Positions 36,891-47,183 of a DNA stretch of 64,000 nt are shown here, piece by piece. Under the pieces are notes generated by a model. That model had not been told where the DNA came from and searched no databases. It saw only the letters and a list, made by a program, of their open reading frames with translations. The stretch covers positions 34,961,141-35,025,140 of the forward strand of contig JACGWO010000006.1 of assembly GCA_034509735.1 (NCBI GenBank). Direction: 5' to 3'. The first letter of the stretch is position 1. Each line of letters starts with the position of its first letter. A program made the translations under genes and the position numbers. This DNA comes from Sesamum alatum. Lineage: Eukaryota; Streptophyta; Magnoliopsida; Lamiales; Pedaliaceae.

Positions 36891-37190
36891 ATAAAATAAT
36901 ATTTATAATAGTTTATTATATTTTTTTGGTATGTAAATTTTTAAATTTATTAATTATTATAATTAGTTAAATATTTAAATTTTAAATTATTAGTTAATTA
37001 ATTAAATAACGAATAATAAATAAAATTTGTAAATTAAAAAAAGAAATAGAAGTCGCCAATAGCATTGACGAGTTGCCTTAAAAGTGTTTTACCCTTAAAC
37101 TTGCACTATTCTTATTACAATCTTTTTTCTTTGAATTACTTAAATAAATAAGTCGATATGGGTATACATTCACATGAATACTAATATAAT

Positions 37191-38049
37191 GGAAAAAATA
37201 CAAGGACCCCCTATGATATAGGAAATGTACAAAAATACCCCTGATAAAATTAAGTATCAATTACACTCCATGTGTTATGAAACAAAGTTAAAAAAACCCC
37301 ATAAGGCCAGATTTTGTTATACACGCGCGTTGACTGCGCTTGGGCGTCTGAAAAATGTGTTTTGTTGATAATTTTGCCCTTTTCTCTTTTTATATTACAT
37401 ATCATATATATAATATTATATAACATATAATATATAATTTACAAATTTTAAAATAATAGATAAATATTTATTAATAATAAAATATTATTTTACATAAATA
37501 TAGAATTCTATATATTTTTATATATAATTATATAAACATATAATTGAAAAAAAAAAAGAAAGAAAAAGGCGGGCGGTGGAACCACCACTGCTGTAGAGAA
37601 GGGCGTGGCGAAGCGGCGTCGCCGTGCCCTTCTCACCCCTGGGTGACAGCGGTCGCCCAACAGCGAGGACGACCGCATCGCCCAGACGGGGGGCGACAAC
37701 AACTCTGCGGGTGGTGGGGGAAGGGGGTTGGGGGGAGGAGGTCGTGGAGTTGGGGGTTTGGTGGGTGGGGGCATTTTTTTTTAAATAATAATTTTATTTT
37801 ATAAATTATAAAATTTTAATTTTATATATTATAGATATTTATAGATATATTTTAATTAAAATTTATTATAATATATTATATAAATATAGGATTTTAAATG
37901 TAGGGGCATTTTAGTTATTTTTTCTAAAAACATATGTGTAGCTTTATCAGGGGGGGCGTGTGACTCATTGTTCATAACATAGGGGCGGTTTTTGATCTTA
38001 AAATTTTCATAAGGGGGTTTTTGATATTTTTTCATATCACAATTTGACC
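37191..38049. mobile_element. Mutator-like element with GC-rich core, perfect 11-bp TSD
   Basis: Ends ggaaaaaatacaaggacccc and tatcacaatttgacc carry inverted phrase pairs (accccctatgatat / atcaggggg). A perfect 11-bp repeat, actaatataat, flanks them at 37180-37190 and 38050-38060. A GC-rich core (37556-37772) sits in extremely AT-rich arms. On the minus strand it reads as Pro/Arg-rich protein-like sequence, possibly captured exon DNA. It begins 36 bp after MULE-2 ends. Confidence 0.8.
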
Positions 38050-38304
38050 ACTAATATAATATATAATTATTAATGTGAACGACAAAAAATCAATCACATC
38101 GTTTTGACGTTTTCTGTCATTATTTATATAGGTTTAATTGCATTTATTGTCCCGTATATTAAGGAGGGTGGCAAAATAAGGACCCTAAATATAGGGTGGC
38201 AAATAGTGCTCCAAAATTAATTTTTTTTTTTTTTTTGGCAATTGTAGGACTCCGGCCACCGAATTTTGAAGGTAACCAAAATTTGTTGATGTGGACAAAA
38301 TTAG

Positions 38305-38740
38305 GGCATTTTTTTGGAGCTTTTGCTGATATGGAATTGTAATAAAAAAAATCAATTGCCAACTAAGATATTTTTTTATTTTTTTTCTATCACATAAGCA
38401 CTTACTTGAAAAATCCCCTAAAATTATAAAAAATAAAATTAGTATTTTATAATAATAAATTATAAAAAAATAAAATTATTATTTTTATATAATATAAATT
38501 TAAAAACAAAAGTAAAACCCCCAGCACCCCCCCCCCCCCGGGCCCCTACCCCCAGGCCCACAACCCACATAATATAAATTTAAAAATTTTTTTATAATTT
38601 TTTAAATATATTATATAATAATTTTATTTTTATAATTTATAATTATATACATAATATAAATTTAAATTTTATTTTATACAATTTTTTCCATATCAGCGCT
38701 TATTTGGCATTGTGTCTTAAAAAAACATGCACAGTCAGCT
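38305..38740. mobile_element. Extra block in the left arm of MULE-1, likely nested insertion
   Basis: The left arm has this AT-rich stretch with a C-rich core (38518-38572, a 14-C run followed by gggcccctaccc), while the right arm has no counterpart. Similar AT-rich/GC-core architecture occurs at 13663-15110 and 37191-38049. The borders are approximate. Confidence 0.5.
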
Positions 38741-38837
38741 TTTCTCCCCCAAAAAAATGGCAAAATTATTTAAAAATTGTAAAATAAATAAAAAATTACG
38801 AAAATACCGTAATTTAAAATTATTTATAAATTTATGT

Positions 38838-39010
38838 AAAACCGCTGAAAATTTCAGCGGTTTTTAAACTAAAAAAATAAAAAAAATAAAAAGCGGTGTC
38901 AGAACCGCTGACAGTGTCAGCGGTTCTGACACTGCATAGAACCGCTGAATTTTTCAGCGGTTCTGAGGAGGATGGGACGCATGCATGCGTCCGCATGCAT
39001 GCGTCCATCC
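38838..39010. promoter_or_regulatory. Palindrome array in the left inverted repeat of MULE-1
   Basis: Three palindromes of AACCGCTGA...TCAGCGGTT lie at 38838-38863, 38893-38935 and 38938-38964, followed by gacgcatgcatgcgtc twice (38977-39006). The same set, inverted, is at 42370-42539. Mirrored subterminal palindromes are candidate transposase-binding or promoter elements; that role is inferred. Confidence 0.6.
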
Positions 39011-39156
39011 ATGGCACTTTAGCGTCGATGGGATGGGATGCATGCATGCATGCATGCATCCCATCTGAATTCTTTTCAGACTGAGAACTTGTTTTTCAGC
39101 GGTTCTCATGCATCGTATTTATATAAAACTGCTATGTATAAAAGCGTTTTTGCATC

Positions 39157-39164
39157 TATAAATA
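39157..39164 (+). promoter_or_regulatory. TATA box of the MULE-1 transposase gene
   Basis: TATAAATA lies just inside the left inverted repeat. A plausible leader with a small intron (donor GTAAGTTTTC at 39271, acceptor AG at 39375-39376) ends 2 bp before the ATG at 39379. Confidence 0.55.
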
Positions 39165-39378
39165 CCACTGCTTTCAGTTCACATGAGTTTGAAACAATAT
39201 CCTAATCGAAAATTCTACAAAAGGGCACGTTTTAAGACTACATCGGAGGAAATTTTCTGCAACCAAAATTGTAAGTTTTCTATTCTAAAATTATGTTTTA
39301 TTATATATTTGTTTGTTTTCGTTATAATATTATTAATAATATTATTTTTTTATGCATATGGTATTTTGATGTGAAGAT

Positions 39379-40620
39379 ATGGCGGAGCAAAACAATATTG
39401 ACATTATTATATATTTTGGAGGTCAACGAATTGATTCATATGATTGTGTGAGTTATGATCGACCTCCAATGAGATTTATGAAAATTTCTCGTAGCACTAA
39501 ATTTGCTGAACTTGAATCACTTATGTATGAAGAACTTGGGCTCCGTATGAATGATTTTCAGTTACAAATATATTTTAAATACACAACATATAGTGCTGAT
39601 AGAAGACGGGAGATGGCATTGCCGATTAAGACGGATCGAGATGTGCAATTTTTTTTCAATCCGTTGAATGGATATGTTACGGTAGAAAGTTTTGTTGAAG
39701 CAGAGAAAGTCTATCATAATATTGATAATATTGTATTGGATGACCCTTTTGCTGGTGATTATGGAACATACATGTCAATTTTAACACAAGATGGGGCCAG
39801 TTTGCCAGCAGTAACTCAAGAGATGGGAAGATTTGGGATAAATGAAGATTTTGCAGGGCCTTCTACGTACAACCAACAAGATGATGAGTATGTTAATATG
39901 GAGCCTGAAGCCGATAGTTTTTTAAATGAAGATCCGGTGAACTCTGAACCAGATGAGGTTGAGGAAGAGGCTGAAAATAATTTGAATCCTGATAATGACG
40001 ATGAAGTCAGCATCCCAATTATGCTTGAAGTGCTTGGAAGTATTGCTGATGGGGTGACAAGCCAACAAGTACACGGAATTGATTTGAACATGCCAGCCAC
40101 ATCAGAGCCTCCTTCTCTATATCCAGTGATCCCATTTTTCAGTACAACACATCCAGAGGTACCTGTTGACTCGGTGGATATCCCTACTGGTAAATGGGGT
40201 AACTTGTACGACCCGAGCACTGGAGAGCTCGCATTAGGAATGGTGTTCAAGAGCAAAGACCACTTGAAAGCTAGTGTTCAAGATTTTTCTGTGCGTTGTG
40301 CGAGATGAGAATACCGTGTGCTCGAGAGTCATCCAAAATTATGGAAGGTCGTGTGCAAATATGATGCAGAGACTGGATGTGATTGGATGCTACGAGCTAT
40401 CTACAAGTCCAATATGGGGTTATTCAAGATTACCAGGTACGTGGGACCGCATACCTGCTTGATGAATGAGATTTCTGTAGATCATCGTAACTTAGGTAAG
40501 AGTATGATTGCAACACATTTGCTTGGTATGGTTCGTCAAGACCCATCATATGACATCAAGTATGTCCAGCAAAATGTGAAAGATCGATTCGGGTTCGAAT
40601 ATACTTATCGTGCATTGAAT
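39379..40620 (+). pseudogene. MULE transposase (mudrA-like), N-terminal part, with a stop
   Basis: The frame opens at ATG 39379. Residues 1-110 (IDIIIYFGGQRIDSYDCVSY ... MALPIKTDRDVQFFF) have the PB1-like N-terminal fold common in plant MULE transposases. An acidic linker follows (about 150-215). From about 295 comes the Mutator DNA-binding domain: FKSKDHLKASVQDFSVRCAR, in-frame TGA (40306-40308), then EYRVLES and KYDAETGCDWMLRA. The frame resumes unchanged after the TGA, so this is a single nonsense change. The sequence then diverges after RFGFEYTYR near 40610, so the whole DDE catalytic domain and SWIM finger are deleted. An intact protein would cut and join the element ends; this one cannot. 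Confidence 0.82.
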
Positions 40621-40649
40621 TTAGAATATACAGGGAATTATTTGCTTAC

Positions 40650-42215
40650 CACATATTCCCAGTCCCTTGGGTTTACAGACTGATATCCGTGAGCATCTGC
40701 CACTGTCCCTACGTGCGATATCTGAATGCGGGTGATTTGGTGATACCAATTCATATAATCCGGGACAGTACCACGACTATTGTCGATATAAGGCCTCAGT
40801 ACAACCATTGATTGCACGTTGTTCCATTGTGCAATATAATCACTATGAAACAATGCCCAATTTTCCCCGTGGCGTCCTCTCCTATCAAGTGAATGCAATC
40901 GTCTTTCACTGTGAAGTAGGTTTGGGGGAATATCTTGTACCATGCCAAACTGACGTAACACCCGTTCTGGGTGGTGCATCTCCACAATGGCATAATGAAT
41001 CAATGGACATTTTATGTTCCATGGTGTATTGTATGCATAAAGAGGCAGTGAAGTCACATCATCCGCGTTATTATCGTATGGTATCCAAGCAAACTACATG
41101 ATTATATAATTACATCAATATAATGAAACATATATAATACGAAACATAATATATTTAAACAACAACAGTCCGCCTACCTCATTCTCTTTCATTAAGTCCA
41201 ATATATTTCTGATAATACGCAATGCATTGGAAGCCGTGTGTGTTCGGGACACATGATACGACCACCTACAAACACGAAAATAAGTTAGATTTAAATTAAA
41301 TCTAGAAGTCATTTTTTGCTAGTATTATAATTCAAGTGCATACCGTGCAGCATATGGAGGTATAGGCAAGACGTTCTCATCGTCAATTATAGTAGGTTGC
41401 AAATCTAAAATCTCGGTGGAGCGAATCGGGGCGAGGGTTGTAATGCGAGACCATGCCCAAAATTGTAATAATTGCATTGGGCCACCTATGTTCGTTTTTC
41501 CTCTTTGTGAGGCTGTGCACAACTCTCTGTACATATAAGCCAACACTGCTGTACCCCAATTTGAGATACCACCTTCACTAAGGTCCTCCATATGACGTAA
41601 ATATAATAATGAGACAGTGTTGCCCGTAGCATCAGGACACAATACACCACCAATAAGGCACAAAGCTATTACTCGTGCCTCTTGAAATACTTCTTCCATA
41701 GGGCTATCATCGTCACTCGTGTTCAAAATTAACCAATCAAGTAATACACTTAATTTCAATCGAGAAAATTTAAATGCATTATCATCCGGAAGAAAACCCA
41801 ACCATTGGTAGCAATAATTTTGCCATTGTGGAATAGTCCACTTTGTATCTACTCCTGTAATAATATTACCTTCCACAGGAAGTTTCCACATGATTGCGAT
41901 GTCTTGAAGAGTGACAGTCGCCTCACCAATCGTGAAATGAAAAGTATGAGTCTCGGGTCGCCATCTCTCGACTAACGCAGTAATAAGGTGTGCGTCAATC
42001 TCAACGTGACCACACTGAAAAACTCCTAAAAAACCCATATTTTCTAATACCTGTAGAACACGTACGTGGCGTGGCACTAGTTTGAGATTTCGAAAAAAAG
42101 AAGTATCACCACGTCGAACATGTAATGTTGTGTCGGGGTCTCGGAGCACATCTTCAGAACGATGATTTGCTTGTCCATACAACACACTAGAATTACGTGG
42201 CCCAAAATTAGCCAT
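40650..42215 (-). CDS. Plant mobile domain (PMD, MAIN-like) gene inside MULE-1, 3'-truncated
   Basis: Minus-strand exons are 42215-41344, 41265-41178 and 41093-40650, joined by GT-AG introns in phase, giving 468 codons without a stop. The protein begins MANFGPRNSSVLYGQANHRS. It contains the PMD fold signatures FFRNLKLVPRHVRVLQVLEN, TFHFTIGEATVTLQDIAIMW, VSLLYLRHMEDLS and LLQFWAWSRI, then EMHHPERVLRQFG. After codon 468 a donor site (GTG|GTAAGC at 40650/40649) leads into the deletion junction, so the last exon is missing. A TATAAATA box lies 72 bp upstream of the ATG. Known PMD proteins include nuclear factors MAIN and MAIL1, and many copies ride on transposons. Its role for the element is unknown. 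The clean frame contrasts with the broken transposase next to it. Confidence 0.82.
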
Positions 42216-42286
42216 AATTCTACAAAAAAAAAAATTTCTGAATATTTGAGATTTAGGTTGTGGTCCTCCCTTAAAGGTTCACCCTT

Positions 42287-42294
42287 TATTTATA
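42287..42294 (-). promoter_or_regulatory. TATA box of the PMD gene inside a GTTCACC palindrome
   Basis: TATAAATA on the minus strand, 72 bp upstream of ATG 42215. It is enclosed by ggttcaccc (42276-42284) and ggggtgaacc (42296-42305). Further palindromes of the same half-site follow at 42324-42341 and 42345-42358. Confidence 0.6.
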
Positions 42295-42369
42295 AGGGGT
42301 GAACCTCTCACCCCTGCAAGGAGGAGTTCACGGGTGAACTCCATGTTCACCCGTGAACGTTACATATGG

Positions 42370-42539
42370 ATGGACGCATGCATGCGTCCGCATGCATGCG
42401 TCCCATCCTGCTGAGAACCGCTGAAAAATTCAGCGGTTCTAAGCCAGTGTCAGAACCGCTGACACTGTCAGCGGTTCTGACACCGCTTTTTATTTTTTTT
42501 TTTTTTAATTTAAAAACCGCTGAAATTTTCAGCGGTTTT
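42370..42539. promoter_or_regulatory. Palindrome array in the right inverted repeat of MULE-1
   Basis: The gacgcatgcatgcgtc pair (42373-42402) is followed by AACCGCTGA...TCAGCGGTT palindromes at 42414-42440, 42447-42483 and 42513-42539. This mirrors the left-arm array. From 42800 to 44660 I see only AT-rich DNA. Confidence 0.6.
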
Positions 42540-43195
42540 ACATAAATTTATAAGTAATTTTAAATTACGGTATTTTCGTAATTTTTTATTTATTTTACAA
42601 TTTTTAAATAATTTTCTCCAAAAAAATCCCAATTTCTCTCAACGTCATCAAATTCCAACCAGTTTTAAAAATTCGGTGGCTGAAGTCCTACAATTACCAA
42701 AAACATATTTAATTCCAGGGCACTATTTGTCACCCCTATTTATAGGGTCCTTATTTTGCCACCCCTAATATACAGGTCAGTAAATACAATTAAGAGTACA
42801 AATGGTTCACTTTCAACCAAAAAGTTTATTTTTGATTTTGTAAATTTTCACTTTTTTCGCCTAGATTATATTAATCAAAAATAATTTTGTACTCATTCAG
42901 CTGATCCCACTTCAAATATTTATCAAAACTTAATAAAACCAACTTTATTAAATCAAATTTTCAAGTTAATTTTCCACATAATTTTAGGGTTCCTGACAAT
43001 TACCAAAAACTTGAGGGCATATGGATGTAACACGTTCCCAAATTTAGAAGTATGGGGGAGTGGGGACTACAAACAAAGTTATGGTCCGAAAAGAAACAAA
43101 ATAATGCCAAAAGAATATAACAACCACGTTGCCTGGTCCAGAATTGATGCTTGTCTTTTTGCATTATTAAATTAATCATCATATTACGTTGTTCC

Positions 43196-43196
<1 letters not shown>

Positions 43197-43227
<31 letters not shown>
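43197..43227. repeat. (TA)n microsatellite
   Basis: A long run of AT dinucleotides in AT-rich intergenic DNA. No gene is supported nearby. Confidence 0.8.
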
Positions 43228-43232
<5 letters not shown>

Positions 43233-44665
43233 ACACATTTGATTTCACAACAAAAAAATTAATAAATTAAAATAAAAACTAATTTAGAAATACTATCAAT
43301 ACAACAAAAAAAATTTAGGTGTCATAAATTGTTGTTTGTGTGTAAAAAAAATATTTTTGATATTAGTATAGATAAATAAAATTGAGTTTTATCATGAAAA
43401 GAAAGGTAACAAAAAACTCTGAATTAAATAAAAATAGTTAATTTGGGCATCACACAATGCTACTCCCATAAATAAAAGAAATAAAATTTGCATAACCCAA
43501 GAAAAATTTAGTCCAATTGAGAACCTCAAGAATTTGTGCTTTCACAATCAGTGGACCAGAACTTGCGACAATACAAGAACAATTAATTGAGTGGCGCCAC
43601 GCGAATCAAGTTCGATGTCATGATTCGATTCTCATTAAATGTTTGAATATTTGTATTTTATTTTATGTGAATTTTTTATAATTAATTTTTATTATTTTTT
43701 ATTATATTAATATAGTGATTGAATAGACTTATTGTTTTATTAAAATATTTATGTAATTATATAATTATTATTTTTTTAAGAATAAAAATAATTGAATGGT
43801 CGCAGTAGAAGAAGTACACTTGTTGTGAACAAACGTGGGGAAAAAATTATAACTTAAGTCCAAAAAGTTTTAAGTGCATGGAGAGAGACCTTAGAAGATA
43901 GTACAAAATACGAATAATAGTTTGAAATAATCAAGCTAGATATTCCCCTTGTTTTTTTTTTTTTCAATTTTTATTATATATATATATATATTAACTTTGT
44001 GGGGATCAATAAGAAATAAATACTATGACCACAAATTTAGTGTAAGATTTGCTGTATGGGTCACCAGCAGCAAAAGATACTATGGCCACCAATTTAGTGT
44101 AAGATTTTTTATTTTTATTTTTTTGGTTCTTTTGGATAAAAATATGGGAGTTATTTGAAAATGATTATATCAATTCTGAGTCATGCTATATATGGTAACA
44201 GGATGGGTTCAGACTGGATTTGGAAAAATTGAAGCTCCGACCATCAAGATTTTTTGGTCCCGATATCTAACCTGCCCAGCCCGGACTGTATATAACAGTT
44301 TGAACTCGTTAGACCCGATTAGAATTTTTTATTATGTTAAAAAAAATACTTTTTACCTTAACTTCTTAAATGTGACATAAAAATATGCTTGAAAGGTTAA
44401 TTTTTTTCTAAATTTATAAGTTTAATGTTTAACAGGACCTAATAGCACCGTATAAATCGAAAGATTTTCTAGGTATTCTATTAATATTGAAGGACTAACC
44501 TGCAAAACAAGATTAGCACTCCAATTCTTAACGTAGTAAGGTGTTATGGATAAAGAAGAATAGGAAAACTAAGTAGAGTTGTAAGAATGTATAAAATGTG
44601 TGAGACTAAACTGATAAGAGAGAACTTCGTGTGTGATAAAAACTATTTTAAATTATTATTTTAAT

Positions 44666-45068
44666 GGGTAAACTACATCCACCTCCCTTGAGATTTAGCA
44701 TAATTATAAATACTCTCTTGTTGTGTGAAAAATTACAAATACCCTCTTGAGGTTTGTAATGTTTAACCAAATGTCTAAAACTGACCATTTTGCCTTAAAT
44801 TTTTCATTAAAATTGTAGAAAAATCAACCGAGGCAAATTTTATTATTGCTCCTCTGTGTAAAAACCTTAAGAAATCTCTCCCTGCGCATTATAATCCAAA
44901 AAATTTAAGAATTAAATAAAAAATAATTCAGTGTAAAGGGCATTTTGATCAGTTCACCTATATTTGTTAGACGGTTACAAACCTCAGGGGGATATTTGTA
45001 ATTTTTCAAACAATGAGGGGGTATTTGTAATTATGTCAAACTTTAGGAAATGTAGCTGTAATTTATCC
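44666..45068. mobile_element. Mutator-like MITE, perfect 9-bp TSD
   Basis: The ends gggtaaactacatccacctc and tagctgtaatttatcc are inverses. A perfect repeat, tattttaat, flanks them at 44657-44665 and 45069-45077. Same family as 24475-24914. Confidence 0.87.
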
Positions 45069-45419
45069 TATTTTAATTTATAAAATTATTATTTTTATGT
45101 ATTATGTAAATAAAATATACTGTACATATTTCTTTTCATATGTGTATAAATATGTTCCATATAAATATATATAAAATATTAAAAACATCAAGTCCAGGTC
45201 CAAAAGCCGAAGACCCAAGACCTACCCGAGATCCATGGCGATGGCTACGGGTTAGACCATACTCTAACCACTATAAAATGCTTCTTTAAAATCGAATTAT
45301 AAATGAGCTAATTTGGTCCCCCTACCCTGCCACGTTACCCAATAGTCTTTTCGTCAAAATTCATTGAAATATTATACAACTTAATCACTATAGGCCCATA
45401 GACACATTAGAGAAAATTA

Positions 45420-45783
45420 TAATTTTGGTCCCAAACTACATGATGATTTGTAATATTAGTCCCATATTTCATAAAATAGTCAATATTGGTCCCGCACTTT
45501 AGGAAAACATTGCAAAGTTAGTCCCACCGTAAAAAAAATTGTAACTTTTGGGACTAACTTTGCAATATTTGGGACAAATTTTGGGACTAATTTTGTAACG
45601 TTTTGCTAAAATGTGGGATTAATTTTATAATATTTTTCTAAAGTGTGGGACTAATATTGCTACGCTGGGACTAATTTCTGCAATATTTTTCTAAAGTATG
45701 AAACTAATGTTGGCTATTTGAAAAAGTATAGGACTAATATTACAAATCACCCTATATTTTGGGACCGAAATTACAAATTTCTC
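45420..45783. mobile_element. Mutator-like MITE, perfect 9-bp TSD
   Basis: The ends gagaaaattataattttggtc and gaccgaaattacaaatttctc are inverses. gacacatta flanks them at 45411-45419 and 45784-45792. Related to the inner element of intron 4 in P450 copy B (25712-26071) and to 63168 onward. Confidence 0.87.
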
Positions 45784-46609
45784 GACACATTAGGTATGTT
45801 AAATAGAGTCCCCAATGGATCAAATGTTATATCCATAGTATACCCATATAAAATAACTAGTTTTTATTTTTTGGTGAAATTTGAACTTGTTAAATTCAAA
45901 TTAAATTATTAAATCAACGTACCGATGGTTGTTGATGTGCTTATCTTTGGGCGATTTTATGTAATTTCATAGTATTAATTTGTCTCGTATTTAATCATAC
46001 TATAATATTTAAAATAAATACCATTCTATGTGTCAATCTCTTTCCTATATGAATAATGAGTTGGACAAGTTAGTTTTAATCTAATTTGCCACCTTCGCTT
46101 ATTTCTAAATATATAAATTATTAATTACAAAACTTTTCATTAATTATTCTCTCTCATTGTTATTTTTTTACTTTCCTTTGGTTCCTTCATTTATATTAAA
46201 TTCTTAATTATTTTTATTTTAAATTACTTTTTATTTTTCAAATCTTTAAAATTTCTTTCAAATTACTTCACTTTTATTTGTTTATTTATTATATTTGTTA
46301 TTCCTAAATTAAGCATTTAGCATCAATGAATTTTCTAATTGATTATCAATTTTATAATTTTATTTGATATGCATCATTATTTTTTTTTTTATAAAACTCC
46401 TGCATATACAAATGTTACAAAAAAAAAAAGGTATATTTTTAATTATGCAATTCATATAATAGCTAACACAAAAGAATAATTTGTCTAGCAATTTCAATTG
46501 CAGAAAAAAAAAATCAATACAATTAGTATCTTAATATTTTAACAAACAATTCATTCAAATAAAATTACATAATCAATATTAAAATTTTAATTATTTTATA
46601 TTAAAATAT

Positions 46610-46640
46610 AATATGTTCGTGCAACGCACGGATTCAATAT
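46610..46640. mobile_element. Relic of a Helitron 3' end
   Basis: The hairpin cgtgcaacgcacg matches the 3' hairpin of the Helitron at 27417-30133. No clear CTRR end or 5' end was located, so it is a remnant. 45793-47130 otherwise has no supported gene. Confidence 0.35.
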
Positions 46641-47132
46641 ATACTTATAATGATACCATGAAACAAAATATAAAATAAAAAAGTCCAAAAATCAGAACAT
46701 TGCAGAAAGGGAACGATAGAGACTATAGCACCTAAAATCAATCTACTTTTAGAAAAAAAAATCAAGTTATTCTAGTCCACACAAATCTATATGCATTATT
46801 TATGTACACAAATATATATCCATCATCATCGTCATTAATTAATATTATTCATAGAAATTAACTCAACTCTCGCAACCGAGTAAGGAGCCTGAAAAGAGGT
46901 TACCAGCGAGGACAATCGAAAATACACAAAAAATTTGCCCCTTGGACCAACTTTCTAGGCATTGGTGCCGCAGCTAATATTTTACTGTAGACTGAATATT
47001 ATAATAGTAGTTGATTGCTTTAAAAACATTATTGTACTTTCAACTAGAACCTATGGAGCCAGCCATATAACTAAGGTAGTAGCTAACCAACTTACACACC
47101 AACACCTTATCTCTACACTTATTGCATCTCTA

Positions 47133-47171
47133 TTCTATCTCTATCTTTATCTCTATCTCTATCTCTATCTT
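47133..47171. repeat. (CTATCT)n hexamer microsatellite
   Basis: About six imperfect units of tctatc with ctttat variants, ending just before the TIR element at 47184. Confidence 0.75.
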
Positions 47172-47183
47172 TATTATCATAAA

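Larger units (their letters stand above)
34668..37154. mobile_element. MULE-2: Mutator-like element with PMD and transposase remnants, 10-bp TSD
   Basis: The inverted arms run from ggcttatttatttaattaat inward through cacttttaaggcaa (left about 34668-34990, right about 36890-37154). A perfect 10-bp repeat, gatatgggta, flanks the element at 34658-34667 and 37155-37164. Inside are a decayed plant-mobile-domain gene on the minus strand and the C-terminal end of a MULE transposase on the plus strand. The two C-termini point outward toward the inverted repeats. Confidence 0.85.
38131..42796. mobile_element. MULE-1: Mutator-like element with convergent transposase and PMD genes
   Basis: Long inverted repeats bound the element (left 38131-39014 including an extra block of about 430 bp, right 42366-42796). 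Outer phrases such as ggtggcaaaataaggaccct and inner palindromes built on AACCGCTGA/TCAGCGGTT occur in mirrored order. The plus-strand transposase gene reads inward from the left arm and the minus-strand PMD gene reads inward from the right arm. No clear target duplication was found at the proposed ends. An internal deletion near 40610-40650 removed the 3' parts of both genes. Confidence 0.82.

Noticed and set aside
38832..39084. Short protein-like frames rich in Met, His, Ala and Cys
   Set aside because: They come from the gcatgcatgc palindromes of the MULE-1 inverted repeat.
38120..42806. Target duplication for MULE-1
   Set aside because: Flanks at the proposed ends do not match over 8-11 bp, so none is claimed.
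44190..45290. hAT-like element around the 44666 MITE
   Set aside because: Both flanks have 'gacccg/cgggt' phrases but I could not define ends or an 8-bp duplication.
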